This document shows, one piece after another, positions 33,324 to 42,051 of a DNA stretch of 64,000 nucleotides (the stretch's first letter is position 1; each line of letters begins with the position of its first letter). The notes below the pieces were generated by a model. That model saw only the letters and a list, made by a program, of their open reading frames with translations. It did not search any database and was not told the DNA's origin. This stretch comes from Neorhizobium galegae bv. orientalis str. HAMBI 540 (GTDB lineage Bacteria > Pseudomonadota > Alphaproteobacteria > Rhizobiales > Rhizobiaceae), in the NCBI RefSeq assembly GCF_000731315.1, contig NZ_HG938354.1, forward strand, positions 1,674,001 to 1,738,000, in the 5' to 3' direction. The translations under genes and the position numbers were made by a program.

Positions 33324-34319
33324 TCAAAGTGCCAGTTCACGCCGCATCGTTTCCAACCGTTCCATGGCAATGACGCCTTCGGCGATCGTCGGGGCGGGCG
33401 TCGAAGCTCCCCTTAAGGCCGGGACGACGTCGGCCAGCAATGCGTGATATCCTTTCGGGTCCTCGTTGGCGGCCGCCGTAAAATTCGGCTTCCAGGTCAG
33501 CGTGTCGCAATCCTCCTTCAGCGTCGCGCCGAGGTCGTCGATCTTGAAGGGCGGGTTGCGATGCCAGCGGATCTCGATCACGTCGTCCACCTCGATGCGC
33601 TGATGGTCGCCCATCAGCTCGATCCGCTCGACCGGAGTGCCCCGCGACTGGACCGTACCCATGGCGATATTGCCGATCGCCCCACACTCGAATTCGAAAG
33701 CCACATGGAAAAGCAGCCGTCCCGGCGTCTTTTCGACCTTGCGGGTGGAGATCGAACGAACCGGTGAAACCAGGAAGGACACAAGGTCCATGTAGTGGAC
33801 GCAATGATGCAGGAAGAAGCCGGTGTAATCGACGTTGCCGACGAAATAGCCGGGGGCCGTCATGTAGTAGCCGGTCAGGCCCAGCACGTCTCCGAAGCGG
33901 CCGGATTTCACGATGTTCGCCGCCATGCGGTTGCCGATCGAATATCGCTTCATGAACCCGACGAGCAGCGGCTTCTTTGCCTTTTCGGAAGCGGCCAGAA
34001 GCTCGCGCGCACCGGCGGCAGAGCCCGATGGCGGTTTTTCCATGAAAACCGACAGGCCCCGTTCGAGCGCCGCCTTGCCGAAGGCAAGATGCTGATCCGG
34101 CCCGACAGCCATTCCGACCGCGTCGATCCCCGGGGTCGTAAGCAGCGCCTGCGCGTCCGTCGTCAGATTGGCGACGCCGAATTGCCGGCCGGCGTCCTTC
34201 AGACGGTTGCCGTCGATATCGCACATCGCCACGAGCTCGATATCATGGCGCACGAGCTGCGGAAGCAGCATCTGGGTTGCGTGGATACCACAACCGATCC
34301 AACCGATTTTCAAGGTCAT
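33324..34319 (-). CDS. Gfo/Idh/MocA-family oxidoreductase
   Basis: A 331-residue NAD(P)-dependent sugar dehydrogenase. The Rossmann start is MTLKIGWIGCGIHA, the conserved EKPPSGS loop carries the catalytic Lys, and a later GYFVGNVDYTGFFLHHCVHYMDLVSFL contains the D/H residues of the second domain. ATG 34319 overlaps the upstream epimerase stop by four bases. It is the last gene of the sugar operon and probably oxidises the imported sugar or its epimer. Confidence 0.92.
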   Translation of the reverse strand: MTLKIGWIGCGIHATQMLLPQLVRHDIELVAMCDIDGNRLKDAGRQFGVANLTTDAQALLTTPGIDAVGMAVGPDQHLAFGKAALERGLSVFMEKPPSGSAAGARELLAASEKAKKPLLVGFMKRYSIGNRMAANIVKSGRFGDVLGLTGYYMTAPGYFVGNVDYTGFFLHHCVHYMDLVSFLVSPVRSISTRKVEKTPGRLLFHVAFEFECGAIGNIAMGTVQSRGTPVERIELMGDHQRIEVDDVIEIRWHRNPPFKIDDLGATLKEDCDTLTWKPNFTAAANEDPKGYHALLADVVPALRGASTPAPTIAEGVIAMERLETMRRELAL

Positions 34320-35197
34320 CGACGATATTCCGTAAGCAGGAGATGGGATTTCATGAATGCGCTGGAGGCTGCGAGGCGATTGCTTTCGTCCTCGTGCGGC
34401 GGGCGCCACTGGGCGAATGGCACGCCGAAACGGTCGTCGCTGCGCCGGAACGGCTCGAGCGATACCGGTCCCTTGTAGCCGACCTCGTGAAGCGCGCGGC
34501 AGACCTCGACCCAGTTGGTCATTCCGGTTCCCGGGAACCCGCGGTGATTTTCATTGGCCTGGAAATGCACAAGACGCTCACCAGCAAGGAGGATCGCCTC
34601 GGCGATCGAGCTTTCTTCCATGTGCATGTGGAAGGTATCGAGCATCAGTTTGACGGCCGGGTTGTCGACCGCGTCCAGCAGTTCCATCGCCTGCTGCGTC
34701 GTGCACAGCACATCGCTTTCGAAACGGTTCAGCGGTTCGGCGGCCAATAGCACGCCGGCCTTGCCCGCATAGTCGCCAGCCTCCTTCAGACCCCTGACGC
34801 AGCGTTCCTTGCGAGCCAGCCGCTCTGTCTCGTCGACCGGCTGCGGCGGGCGTCCGGCGAAAACCAGCGGATTTCCGGTCAGCGGGCCCCCGACGATCTT
34901 CGCACCCAGGCCAGCGGCGCAATCGACTGTGTATTTCAGGTAGTCGATACCGGCGCGATGGGCCTCGGCATCCGCCGATGCGAGATTGCGCTGCAGGTTG
35001 ACGCGGGCGGCGAGCACCACGCCGAGGCCGGCGTCATCGAGCGCCTTTTTTGTTTCCTCGATGGCGAGTTCGCCGACCTCCGGAACCAGAAGCTCCACGA
35101 AATCAAAACCGTGCTCACGCATCTTTTCAAACAGCGGGAAATGCTCGGCCGTAAAAGGCCTCGCATATTGCATGGAAATCAACCCGATGGGGTTCAT
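34316..35197 (-). CDS. Sugar epimerase/isomerase of the DTE (AP-endonuclease 2) TIM-barrel family
   Basis: A 293-residue TIM barrel. Metal-binding marks are AEPLNRFE (first Glu), LMLDTFHMHMEE (Asp and His) and VHFQANENHRGFPGTG (His and Arg), the set seen in D-tagatose/D-psicose 3-epimerases. ATG 35197 is used since AAGGAAG lies before it. With the dehydrogenase and the CUT1 transporter it forms a typical uptake-and-convert operon for a rare hexose, polyol or inositol-like sugar. Confidence 0.88.
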   Translation of the reverse strand: MNPIGLISMQYARPFTAEHFPLFEKMREHGFDFVELLVPEVGELAIEETKKALDDAGLGVVLAARVNLQRNLASADAEAHRAGIDYLKYTVDCAAGLGAKIVGGPLTGNPLVFAGRPPQPVDETERLARKERCVRGLKEAGDYAGKAGVLLAAEPLNRFESDVLCTTQQAMELLDAVDNPAVKLMLDTFHMHMEESSIAEAILLAGERLVHFQANENHRGFPGTGMTNWVEVCRALHEVGYKGPVSLEPFRRSDDRFGVPFAQWRPPHEDESNRLAASSAFMKSHLLLTEYRR

Positions 35198-35317
35198 TGT
35201 CACTTCCTTTTCAAATTCCTCAATAATTCCGTTGTTCTTTCTGGCGAATGTTTTGCTGCCCTCATCCCTGTGACGAGCGTCAGGAATAAGGGCGGAGCTC
35301 TTTCAGCCGGCCATTTC

Positions 35318-36151
35318 TCACCCTTTCACCGCACCCTGGGTCAGGCCGCCGACGAGGCGGCGCTGGACGAGAAGGAACAGGATGGTTGCAGGCATGGCGC
35401 CGACCACGGCGCCGGCCGCCAGCAGGCCCCATTCGATCTGGTACTCGCCGATCAGCGTCTGGATCGCGACCGTGACCGGCCTTACGTTTCGCCCGCCAAG
35501 CGTCAGGGCATAGAGATATTCGTTCCAGGCGGTGATGAAGATGTAGATGCCGGTGGAGATGATGCCCGGCATGGTCAGCGGCAGGACTATCTTGCGCAAC
35601 GCCGTCAGCCGCGAGCATCCATCCGTCATCGCTGCTTCATCGAGGCTCTTCGGGATGGCGCCGATATAGCTCGTCAGCATCCACACCGCGAACGGGATCG
35701 CCACCGTCGCGTTGGCAAGGATCAGACCGAAATGGGTGTCGAGAATGTTGAAGCGGCGCATCAGCACGAAGAGCGGCAGGATGAGCAGCACGATCGGGAA
35801 CATGTTGATCAGCAGGAACTGCAGCATCAACAGCTTGCGGCCGGGGAAGCGAAACCGGGAGAAAGCGTAGGCAGCCGTAACCGAGACGATCAGGCCGACG
35901 ACGACCGTACCGCTGGCGATGATCAGGCTGTCGAGCATGTTCTTGAGGAAGGACGTCTGCTCGACCAGCCGCACATAGTTGTCGAGGCTCCAGCCACGCG
36001 GCGAGAGCGATACACCGGTGGCAGAAAGCACGGCGGTCGGCGTCAGCGACGTCAGGATCATCCAGGCGAACGGCGCCATGGCGAAGAGGACGATCACCAG
36101 GACGGGCAGGTCCGTGGTGAGGATCCGGCGAAACGTGCTCTGCTGTCTCAT
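35318..36151 (-). CDS. Carbohydrate ABC transporter permease, MalG type (CUT1)
   Basis: A 277-residue permease with six predicted helices, beginning MRQQSTFRRILTTDLPVLVIVLFAM. The coupling loop is KSLDEAAMTDGCSRLTALRKIVLPLTMPG, followed by FITAWNEYLYAL, the MalG hallmark. The end GLTQGAVKG is standard. ATG 36151 overlaps the MalF-type stop by four bases. A gap of 120 bases with no gene separates it from the epimerase gene. Confidence 0.94.
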   Translation of the reverse strand: MRQQSTFRRILTTDLPVLVIVLFAMAPFAWMILTSLTPTAVLSATGVSLSPRGWSLDNYVRLVEQTSFLKNMLDSLIIASGTVVVGLIVSVTAAYAFSRFRFPGRKLLMLQFLLINMFPIVLLILPLFVLMRRFNILDTHFGLILANATVAIPFAVWMLTSYIGAIPKSLDEAAMTDGCSRLTALRKIVLPLTMPGIISTGIYIFITAWNEYLYALTLGGRNVRPVTVAIQTLIGEYQIEWGLLAAGAVVGAMPATILFLLVQRRLVGGLTQGAVKG

Positions 36152-37071
36152 CGTTCCACCTCGCGCATGGTGCGGGCGAGATAGAGAGCCACGAACGCAC
36201 CCAGAAGAATGGTGAAGGTGACGGCGATCGACGTGCCGTATCCGAAATCGAGATTCTGGCGGGCCTTGACGAAGGCGTAGAGCGGCAGCGTGTGCGTCGC
36301 ATAACCCGGACCGCCGCCGGTCATGACGAAGATGACGTCCATGGAATTGGCGACCCAGATCACCCGGAGCAGCCCGGCCGTTGCCAGCACCGGCGCGATC
36401 CCCGGCAAGGTGATATGCACGAATTGCCGCCACGTAGAAGCGCCATCGATCGACGCCGCCTCATACTGGCTGCGTGGAATGCCCTGCAGGCCGGCAAGGA
36501 TCATCACCGCGAAAAAGGGAAAACCCTGCCAGGTCAACGTCGCGATGATCGCGTAGATCGCGACATTCGGATCGGCCAGCCACGGCACCGCCGAGCGAAC
36601 GATCGAAAGGTAGATGAGGATGTCGTTGAGCACACCGGTATTCGGGTCATAGATCCAGCGCCACATCAGGGCGATCACGACGCTCGGCAATGCCCAGGGA
36701 ATGATGATGAGGGCGCGCGCAAGACCGCGCCAGGGAAATTCGCGGTTGAGAAGCAGGGCTGCCATAAGCCCCAGCCCCATCTGCAGCGGCACGGTCAGGC
36801 CGATCCAGATGATCGTGTTCCAGAGCGCCGTCCAGAAAACCGGATCGTTGAACAGCTTCACGTAGTTTCCGAAACCGACGAACCTGCTGGCGTTCGGCCG
36901 AAACAGGATGAGATCGTAGAAGCTCGTGAACACCGCCTGCACCATCGGCATGAAGACGATGACGACGGTTACCACGACGGCGGGGGCAAGCAGCAGATAG
37001 GGCAGCCGCCGCTCGGAACGCCATATGGGCGTTGCGCGGCGCTGCGTGGGGGAAGAGATCGATAGGGACAT
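36148..37071 (-). CDS. Carbohydrate ABC transporter permease, MalF type (CUT1)
   Basis: A 307-residue permease. It starts with a cytosolic tail and first helix (LLLAPAVVVTVVIVFMPMVQAVFTSFYD). The coupling loop is IPRSQYEAASIDGASTWRQFVHITLPGIAP and a PGYATHTLPLYAFVKARQNLDFGYGTSIA segment follows. Partner of the MalG-type protein. A strong stem-loop (37106-37131) separates it from the receptor gene. Confidence 0.94.
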   Translation of the reverse strand: MSLSISSPTQRRATPIWRSERRLPYLLLAPAVVVTVVIVFMPMVQAVFTSFYDLILFRPNASRFVGFGNYVKLFNDPVFWTALWNTIIWIGLTVPLQMGLGLMAALLLNREFPWRGLARALIIIPWALPSVVIALMWRWIYDPNTGVLNDILIYLSIVRSAVPWLADPNVAIYAIIATLTWQGFPFFAVMILAGLQGIPRSQYEAASIDGASTWRQFVHITLPGIAPVLATAGLLRVIWVANSMDVIFVMTGGGPGYATHTLPLYAFVKARQNLDFGYGTSIAVTFTILLGAFVALYLARTMREVER

Positions 37072-37105
37072 GCTTATCCTGCCTGTGGATCACGGCGGAG
37101 AAGGA

Positions 37106-37131
37106 GGTCCCGGCACATCACTGCCGGGACC
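37106..37131 (-). other. Perfect 10-bp stem-loop between receptor and permease genes
   Basis: GGTCCCGGCA pairs with TGCCGGGACC around a six-base loop, read on the minus strand. There is no T-tract. Probably protects the receptor mRNA from 3' decay and lowers read-through into the permeases. Confidence 0.65.
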
Positions 37132-37142
37132 GGAGAGAGATT

Positions 37143-38342
37143 TTACTGAGCAAACAGCGTCTGCAGCTGTTCCATCATTTTCTTCGCCGTGATCTGGCCG
37201 GTCAGCGCCTGCTGCATGTTCGTCTGCCAGGCCGTGTTGACGAATTCCGAGACCGCCGAGGTCTGCGGCAGCACCTTTGCGAATGGCAAGGACTGGACGG
37301 TCGCTTCGACGAAACGGCGTTCATGGAGTTTCCAGTCGGCGGAACCGCTCTTCGTCACCGTCAGCTGACCCGTCGCGCTGTTGAAGGCGACGTTGTTCTG
37401 GCCCTCGGCCAGGAAGGAAATCCACTTCCAGGCCGCATCCTTCACCGAGGACGAAGAGAAGATCGCGAGCGACTCGTCGCCGTAGGAAGTCCACTGGCCA
37501 CTGCCGCATTTCGGAACCGGCACGGCGGAGACCTTGTCGCCGAGAGCGGCTACGAGATCCTTGGACGAACCGATATGGTGGATGGTCATCGCCGTCTTGC
37601 CGGATTTGAAGGCAGCGACGATTTCCTGGAAACCGTCATTCGGCGCGGACGGCGGAATGACCTTGTCCTTTTGGAAGAGATCCACCAGCCACTGGTTTGC
37701 GGCGATCGCCTCCGGCTTGGTCAGGCCGCCCGGCTTCAGCTCGGCGCCCTGGGAGAGCACGAAGGCACCCCACTGGTCCCAGCCGCCCTTGCCGCCGCGC
37801 AAGCCGAAACCATAGGTCTGCGGCGCATTGGTGAGCTTGATGGCCGCGTTGCGGAATTCTTCACAGGTCTTCGGCGGCTGCAGGCCGGCTGCCTGGAAGA
37901 GGTCGGTTCGATAATAGAGGTAAAGGACGACGTATTGGATCGGCAGATAATACTGCTTGCCGTCGGGGCCCTTGTTCAGCTCGAGCAGGTTGTCCAGAAG
38001 GTCTGCTTTGCCTTTCCAGCTGTCGATCTGCTTGCCGATCGGTTCCAGCGCGCCCATTTCGGCGAGCCGCGGCTGGGCGAAAAGCTTCACCATGGCCGCA
38101 TCGGGCGCGTTGCCGCCGACCAGCGCAGTGTAGAGGTTATCGTAATAGCTGTTCCACGGCACGTTCTCGGCTTCGATCTTGATGCCGGGATTGGCTGTCT
38201 CGAATTTCTTGACCAGATCCGACATCGGGTTCGCCGGATTGTCGAAATGGTACCAGAAGCGGACGGTTTCCGCCTTGGCCTGGCTGAAAGCGGCCGAAGC
38301 CGCAAGAGCGGCCCCGAGCGCGAGTGTCTTCAGAAATTTCAT
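37143..38342 (-). CDS. Sugar-binding protein of a CUT1 ABC transporter
   Basis: A 399-residue family 1 receptor. The signal peptide is MKFLKTLALGAALAASAAFSQAKA. The mature part begins TVRFWYHFDNPANP and contains LVKKFETANPGIKIEAENVPWNSYYDNLYTALVGGNAPD, the UgpB/MalE-type ligand lobe. GWDQWGAFVLSQGAEL is another family mark. It probably binds a disaccharide or glycerophospho-type sugar; the epimerase and dehydrogenase point to a rare sugar. Confidence 0.93.
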   Translation of the reverse strand: MKFLKTLALGAALAASAAFSQAKAETVRFWYHFDNPANPMSDLVKKFETANPGIKIEAENVPWNSYYDNLYTALVGGNAPDAAMVKLFAQPRLAEMGALEPIGKQIDSWKGKADLLDNLLELNKGPDGKQYYLPIQYVVLYLYYRTDLFQAAGLQPPKTCEEFRNAAIKLTNAPQTYGFGLRGGKGGWDQWGAFVLSQGAELKPGGLTKPEAIAANQWLVDLFQKDKVIPPSAPNDGFQEIVAAFKSGKTAMTIHHIGSSKDLVAALGDKVSAVPVPKCGSGQWTSYGDESLAIFSSSSVKDAAWKWISFLAEGQNNVAFNSATGQLTVTKSGSADWKLHERRFVEATVQSLPFAKVLPQTSAVSEFVNTAWQTNMQQALTGQITAKKMMEQLQTLFAQ

Positions 38343-38367
38343 AGTCTCCTCCTCCTGATTGTTTACG

Positions 38368-39351
38368 TCATGGACGTCTTGTTAGTCGCCTTGCTGCATT
38401 GCCCGCGACCGCCAGAGCCTCCCTTGCGGCCGAAAGTTCGTTGGTGTTCTGCAGGAAACCGTGGATGACGCCCGGCACGATGTGCAACTCGTCATCACGG
38501 CCAAGAGCCTTGAGACGTTGGCCCAGGCCCAAGGTGTCGGAAAAAAGCGGATCCACGGCCGCCGCCATCAGATAAAGCGGCGGCAGCGCGGCCAGGGCCG
38601 CATCGGAAGCCACGAGAGGACAGGCGAGCGGATCCTGCTCGATCGCGCGCTCGCCGGCATAGAACGACCAGTAGCGCTGCATCTTGCCGCGCGTCAGCCC
38701 CGGGCCTTCGGAGAAGCGGACATAGGAAGGCGACGTGAAGCTCCGTGCGTAACAGCCGTAGAAGAGCAGCGCTGCATCCGGCAATGCGCGGCCTTCGGCT
38801 TGCTCATGCAGCATCGCCGCAAGAGCAAGGTTCGCGCCCGCGGAGTCGCCCGAAATCAGCAACGGGCCGCGGCGAATACCGGCATCGGCCGTCACCTCGA
38901 AAAGGTTGCGCAGGGTGGCAACAACATCCCTGAGGCCCGCCGGATAGGGGCTTTCCGGCGCCAGCCGATAATCAGGCATGACGACCGGCAGGCCGCTTTC
39001 GAGTGCCAGAACCCGGGCGCAACGCTCGTGGGTTTCGGGCGAACAGAAGGCAAAACCGCCGCCGTGTACGAAAAGAATGGCACCAGCCCCGCCGCCGGAA
39101 GGCACGAGCACCTTGAGGCGGCAACGTGCCGAACCAAGGCTCGGGTCTTCCGCCACCATGACCTCGGTCACACTTTCCATCGGCGGCAGATTGACATTGC
39201 AGCGGACATTGGCGGCAAGCGATTGCGCCCGACCTTGCGCAGGCGGCAGCATTGTAGGATCCGGTAACGGGCCCAGCTCGGCAAGAACCCGCTCCATGAG
39301 CGCTGCCATCTCGTCCGACAAGACATCCGACAGCTCGATATCGTCGCTCAT
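38368..39351 (-). CDS. Alpha/beta hydrolase, HSL (acetyl-esterase) family
   Basis: A 327-residue esterase. HGGGFAFCS is the oxyanion-hole H-G-G-G motif, SGDSAGANLAL carries the nucleophile Ser in G-D-S-A-G, DPLFSDT the acid and VIHGFLQ the catalytic His. There is no signal peptide, so it is cytoplasmic. It overlaps the GntR-type gene stop by four bases and precedes the receptor by 25 bases. It may remove acyl groups from the imported sugar. Confidence 0.9.
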   Translation of the reverse strand: MSDDIELSDVLSDEMAALMERVLAELGPLPDPTMLPPAQGRAQSLAANVRCNVNLPPMESVTEVMVAEDPSLGSARCRLKVLVPSGGGAGAILFVHGGGFAFCSPETHERCARVLALESGLPVVMPDYRLAPESPYPAGLRDVVATLRNLFEVTADAGIRRGPLLISGDSAGANLALAAMLHEQAEGRALPDAALLFYGCYARSFTSPSYVRFSEGPGLTRGKMQRYWSFYAGERAIEQDPLACPLVASDAALAALPPLYLMAAAVDPLFSDTLGLGQRLKALGRDDELHIVPGVIHGFLQNTNELSAAREALAVAGNAARRLTRRP

Positions 39352-40025
39352 TGGATTACCTCCGGGAAGACTTCCGGCCCGAAGTCGACGATGGTCGCGA
39401 TATGATGATGCATGGCGGCGGTGGCGCGCCTCACGTCGCCGCCCTCGATCGCATCGATGATGCTGCGATGGCGCAACGCCGTCGCCTCGAGATCCCGCGC
39501 CATCGGGCTGCGGGAAATCTTGAAGCGGTGATTGTGGACGAGGCAGCGATGCAGGATCGGATCAAGCGCCGGCAGGTTGGCGTCCTCGAAAATTCGGCGA
39601 TGGAAGTCGCGGTCGAACGAAGCGAGTTCCAGTTCATCTCCCGCTCCGGCCGCGACAAGCATCTTCTCAAGGAGGCCATTGAGCTCCTTGACCAGCGTCC
39701 GGCTCGGCGCACGCATCACACGCGCCATGCCGCTGCCTTCGATCTGCTGGCGCAGCCTGAACATTTCGATCGCCTCGTCCTCGGTGCATTCCGAGACCTG
39801 CGTGCCTCGATGCCCCTGGCGGCGAACAAGCCCCTCCTCCTGGAGCTGAAGCAGCGCTTCACGCACCGTTCCCTGGCTGCACTGGAAATGCGCCGCCAGC
39901 TCCAGCTCGGTCAGCCCGGTTCCGGGCGCCAGCGTTCCGAGCATGATGTCGCGCTTCAAGGCGTTGAAGGCGGCGCCTGCCTTGGGGGGTTTGGTCGATG
40001 TCGGTCGAGACGAAAAATACGCCAT
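39348..40025 (-). CDS. GntR-family regulator (FadR/FCD subfamily)
   Basis: A 225-residue regulator. The winged helix (residues about 10-75) contains LKRDIMLGTLAPGTGLTELELAAHFQCSQGTVREALLQLQEEGLV and G-T-Q-V. The FCD effector domain follows, with the metal-binding D-x3-H in ASFDRDFHRRIFE and a late HRSIIDAIEGGDVRRATAAMHHHI. ATG 40025 is chosen; ATG 40061 (12 codons upstream) would overlap a likely operator. It heads the minus-strand operon and is divergent from the transporter ATPase gene. Confidence 0.9.
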   Translation of the reverse strand: MAYFSSRPTSTKPPKAGAAFNALKRDIMLGTLAPGTGLTELELAAHFQCSQGTVREALLQLQEEGLVRRQGHRGTQVSECTEDEAIEMFRLRQQIEGSGMARVMRAPSRTLVKELNGLLEKMLVAAGAGDELELASFDRDFHRRIFEDANLPALDPILHRCLVHNHRFKISRSPMARDLEATALRHRSIIDAIEGGDVRRATAAMHHHIATIVDFGPEVFPEVIQ

Positions 40026-40060
40026 GTAGTTCGATCCAGCCGGTTGCGCATTTCTAAACA

Positions 40061-40090
40061 TATCATTATTGATATTGATATCGATAATTG
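40061..40090. promoter_or_regulatory. GntR-type operator region
   Basis: TATCATTATTGATA (40061-40074) is a 5+4+5 palindrome. ATTGATATCGAT follows at once as a second near-palindrome. This AT-rich cluster lies between the divergent regulator and ATPase genes and suits repression of both transcripts by the GntR-type protein. Confidence 0.5.
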
Positions 40091-40126
40091 GCGTCAAGCG
40101 CGAAAGTCGTGTGGAGGAGGAAAAAC

Positions 40127-41206
40127 GTGGCCGGCATTGCATTGAAGAAAATCCAGAAATCCTATGGTGCTCTGCGGGTCATCCACGACATCGACATCGA
40201 AATAGAAAGCGGCGAATTCCTGGTCCTCGTCGGTCCTTCCGGCTGCGGAAAATCGACCCTGCTGCGCATGATTGCCGGGCTGGAGGAGATCTCCGGCGGT
40301 GAACTCGATATCGGAGGCCGGACTGTGAACCTGCTACCGCCGGCCGAGCGTAACATTGCCATGGTGTTTCAGGACTACGCGCTCTATCCCCATATGAGCG
40401 TGCGGGAAAACATGTCTTTCGGCCTGAAGATGCGCGGCGGCGAGCAGCCTGATATCGACAATCGCGTCAATCAGGCGGCGGACATCCTGAAGATCCAGGA
40501 CTACCTCGACCGGCGCCCTGCACAACTATCTGGCGGACAACGCCAGCGCGTCGCAATGGGACGCGCGATCGTCCGCGAGCCTGCGGCTTTTCTCTTCGAT
40601 GAGCCTCTTTCCAACCTCGACGCCGCCCTGCGCGTGGAGATGCGCCTCGAAATTGCAAAGCTCCATCGCCGCATGAAGGCGACCACCGTTTACGTGACCC
40701 ATGACCAGGTGGAGGCCATGACGCTTGCGGACCGGATCGTGGTGATGAACGGGGGCGTGGTCGAGCAGGTCGGCAAGCCGCTCGATCTCTATCACAAGCC
40801 GTCGAGCCTGTTCGTTGCCCGCTTCATCGGCAGTCCGACCATGAACACCATCCCCGCCAAGCTCTCCAGATCGGGAGGCGAGGCTCGAGTGCTTGGAAGA
40901 ACCGTTAAGCTGGACGGACTTGAATTGCCATGCCATGGCGCCGAGGACATCGTCCTCGGGATAAGGCCGGAAGACCTGACGCAATGTCCGGCCGAGCAGG
41001 CCTGGTTCAGCGGCGAATTGATGGTGGCCGAGAAGCTCGGCAGCCAGACCTATGGCTATATTGAGGTCGGGCACACGAGGATGCTGGCCGTAGAGTTTCC
41101 TCGCGACCAGGAAATGAGTGTGGGCGATGTCATGCATGTCCGAGGCAGCACCACCTCTGCGCTGCATCTTTTCGACGCCGGAAGTGGTAAGCGCCTGAGC
41201 ATGTAA
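40127..41206 (+). CDS. Carbohydrate ABC transporter ATPase (UgpC/MsmK type)
   Basis: A 359-residue ATPase. The Walker A is GPSGCGKST, the Q-loop [11 protein letters not shown], the signature [15 protein letters not shown], the Walker [13 protein letters not shown] and the switch His [12 protein letters not shown]-terminal TOBE/OB domain has LGIRPEDL. The start is GTG 40127, since GGAGGAGG precedes it; frames further upstream have no ribosome site. It completes the CUT1 transporter whose other genes lie across the GntR regulator on the minus strand. Confidence 0.93.
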   Translation: MAGIALKKIQKSYGALRVIHDIDIEIESGEFLVLVGPSGCGKSTLLRMIAGLEEISGGELDIGGRTVNLLPPAERNIAMVFQDYALYPHMSVRENMSFGLKMRGGEQPDIDNRVNQAADILKIQDYLDRRPAQLSGGQRQRVAMGRAIVREPAAFLFDEPLSNLDAALRVEMRLEIAKLHRRMKATTVYVTHDQVEAMTLADRIVVMNGGVVEQVGKPLDLYHKPSSLFVARFIGSPTMNTIPAKLSRSGGEARVLGRTVKLDGLELPCHGAEDIVLGIRPEDLTQCPAEQAWFSGELMVAEKLGSQTYGYIEVGHTRMLAVEFPRDQEMSVGDVMHVRGSTTSALHLFDAGSGKRLSM

Positions 41207-41263
41207 GCCGGAATGATCCTTGATCCAGGATGTATTCGAGAATGGTCGAAGCCGGATTCAGGA

Positions 41264-41289
41264 CCGGCCCGACAGGCCGGCCCCTTTTT
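41264..41289 (+). terminator. Terminator after the CUT1 ATPase gene
   Basis: CCGGCC (41264-41269), loop CGACA, GGCCGG (41275-41280), then CCCC and TTTTT. Located 58 bases after the stop codon. Confidence 0.6.
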
Positions 41290-41306
41290 GCGTCGAAGAG
41301 ATCGCT

Positions 41307-41447
41307 TCAGGATCGTGCTGCCGGAACCGCCGTTTCGGGACGGTCCTTGTCCAGCAGCTTCGAGAACATGCCCTTTCGAGCGTCCTTCGACTTGATGCCT
41401 CGACGTTTTTTGATCTGAACCGTGAACGGCTTTGTCGGAAACTTCAT
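41307..41447 (-). CDS. Small basic protein downstream of hsp20 (uncertain)
   Basis: A 46-residue, lysine/arginine-rich product beginning MKFPTKPFTVQIKKRRGIKSK. Its ATG lies 10 bases after the hsp20 stop, so it could be translated by coupling, although no ribosome site is visible. P-x-K-P-F-T-V-x-I-K-[KR] resembles the start of small rhizobial proteins of unknown role, as far as I can recall. The function is unknown and the gene itself is not certain. Confidence 0.4.
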   Translation of the reverse strand: MKFPTKPFTVQIKKRRGIKSKDARKGMFSKLLDKDRPETAVPAARS

Positions 41448-41457
41448 CGAGACGTTC

Positions 41458-41928
41458 TCAAGCCACCTGACGCTCGGCCTTGATCTGAAGAGGCGCCGGT
41501 TGAAAGGAGCTGTCTCCAATCGCAATCCTGCGCGGTTTCATGGCCTCCGGCACTTCGCGCTTCAGCGCGATCGAGAGAAGGCCGTTCGTCAACGAGGCGT
41601 TCTCGACCCTGACGTGGTCGGCAAGCTCGAAGCGGCGTTCGAATAGCCGTCCGGCAATACCGCGGTGCAAGTATTCGCCGTCCTTCTCCTCGGCTTTCTG
41701 CCCCTTTACCACGAGAACGTTGCGCTCCTGGGTGATGTCAAGGTCGCCCTCGGCAAAACCCGCGACGGCCATCTGGATGCGATAGTCGTCTTCTCCGGTT
41801 TTGACGATGTCGTAGGGCGGCCAAGTATCGATAGCCTGCAGGCGCTGCGCATTGTTCAGGAGATTGAAGATGCGGTCGAAGCCGATGCTGGACCGGTAGA
41901 GTGGTGCGAAATCAAGTTCGTTTCTCAT
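41458..41928 (-). CDS. Small heat-shock protein Hsp20 (IbpA-like)
   Basis: A 156-residue alpha-crystallin chaperone that holds unfolding proteins for DnaK/ClpB. The N-terminus is MRNELDFAPLYRSSIGFDRIFNLL, typical of rhizobial class A sHsps. The crystallin domain includes YRIQMAVAGFAEGDLDI and KGQKAEEKDGEYLHRGIAGRLFERRFELADHV. The A-x-L-x-N-G-L-L-x-I closing strand (ENASLTNGLLSIALKRE) is clear. ATG 41928 fits the AAGGA ribosome site better than the ATG two codons upstream. Expression is likely controlled by a sigma-32 promoter and a ROSE thermometer upstream. Confidence 0.95.
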   Translation of the reverse strand: MRNELDFAPLYRSSIGFDRIFNLLNNAQRLQAIDTWPPYDIVKTGEDDYRIQMAVAGFAEGDLDITQERNVLVVKGQKAEEKDGEYLHRGIAGRLFERRFELADHVRVENASLTNGLLSIALKREVPEAMKPRRIAIGDSSFQPAPLQIKAERQVA

Positions 41929-42016
41929 AGCCATATCCTTTAAAGCAACATGGAATGGAGACGCGTCGGAAACCTGCGCCTCCGGTTCGATCGGCCCCTT
42001 TTAGGCTGCCGACGAA
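41929..42016 (-). promoter_or_regulatory. ROSE-type RNA thermometer in the hsp20 leader
   Basis: The leader ends CCAT-GTTGCT-TTA-AAGGAT-ATGG. CCAU pairs with AUGG, and the UUGCU segment faces the AAGGA ribosome site with weak and G-G type pairs. This is the arrangement known for ROSE elements, where the final hairpin melts at heat-shock temperature. A G/C-rich part (GGGGCCGATCGAACCGGAGGC) lies further 5', as expected for the permanent hairpins. Confidence 0.75.
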
Positions 42017-42022
42017 AATGAT

Positions 42023-42051
42023 CTGGTTTTGAGCGATTTTCGATTCAAGAG
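42023..42051 (-). promoter_or_regulatory. Candidate sigma-32 promoter of hsp20
   Basis: On the minus strand CTTGAA (42051-42046), a 17-base spacer, and CCAGAT (42028-42023). This resembles the RpoH pattern and would give a leader of about 90 nt, the right size for a ROSE element. Confidence 0.5.
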
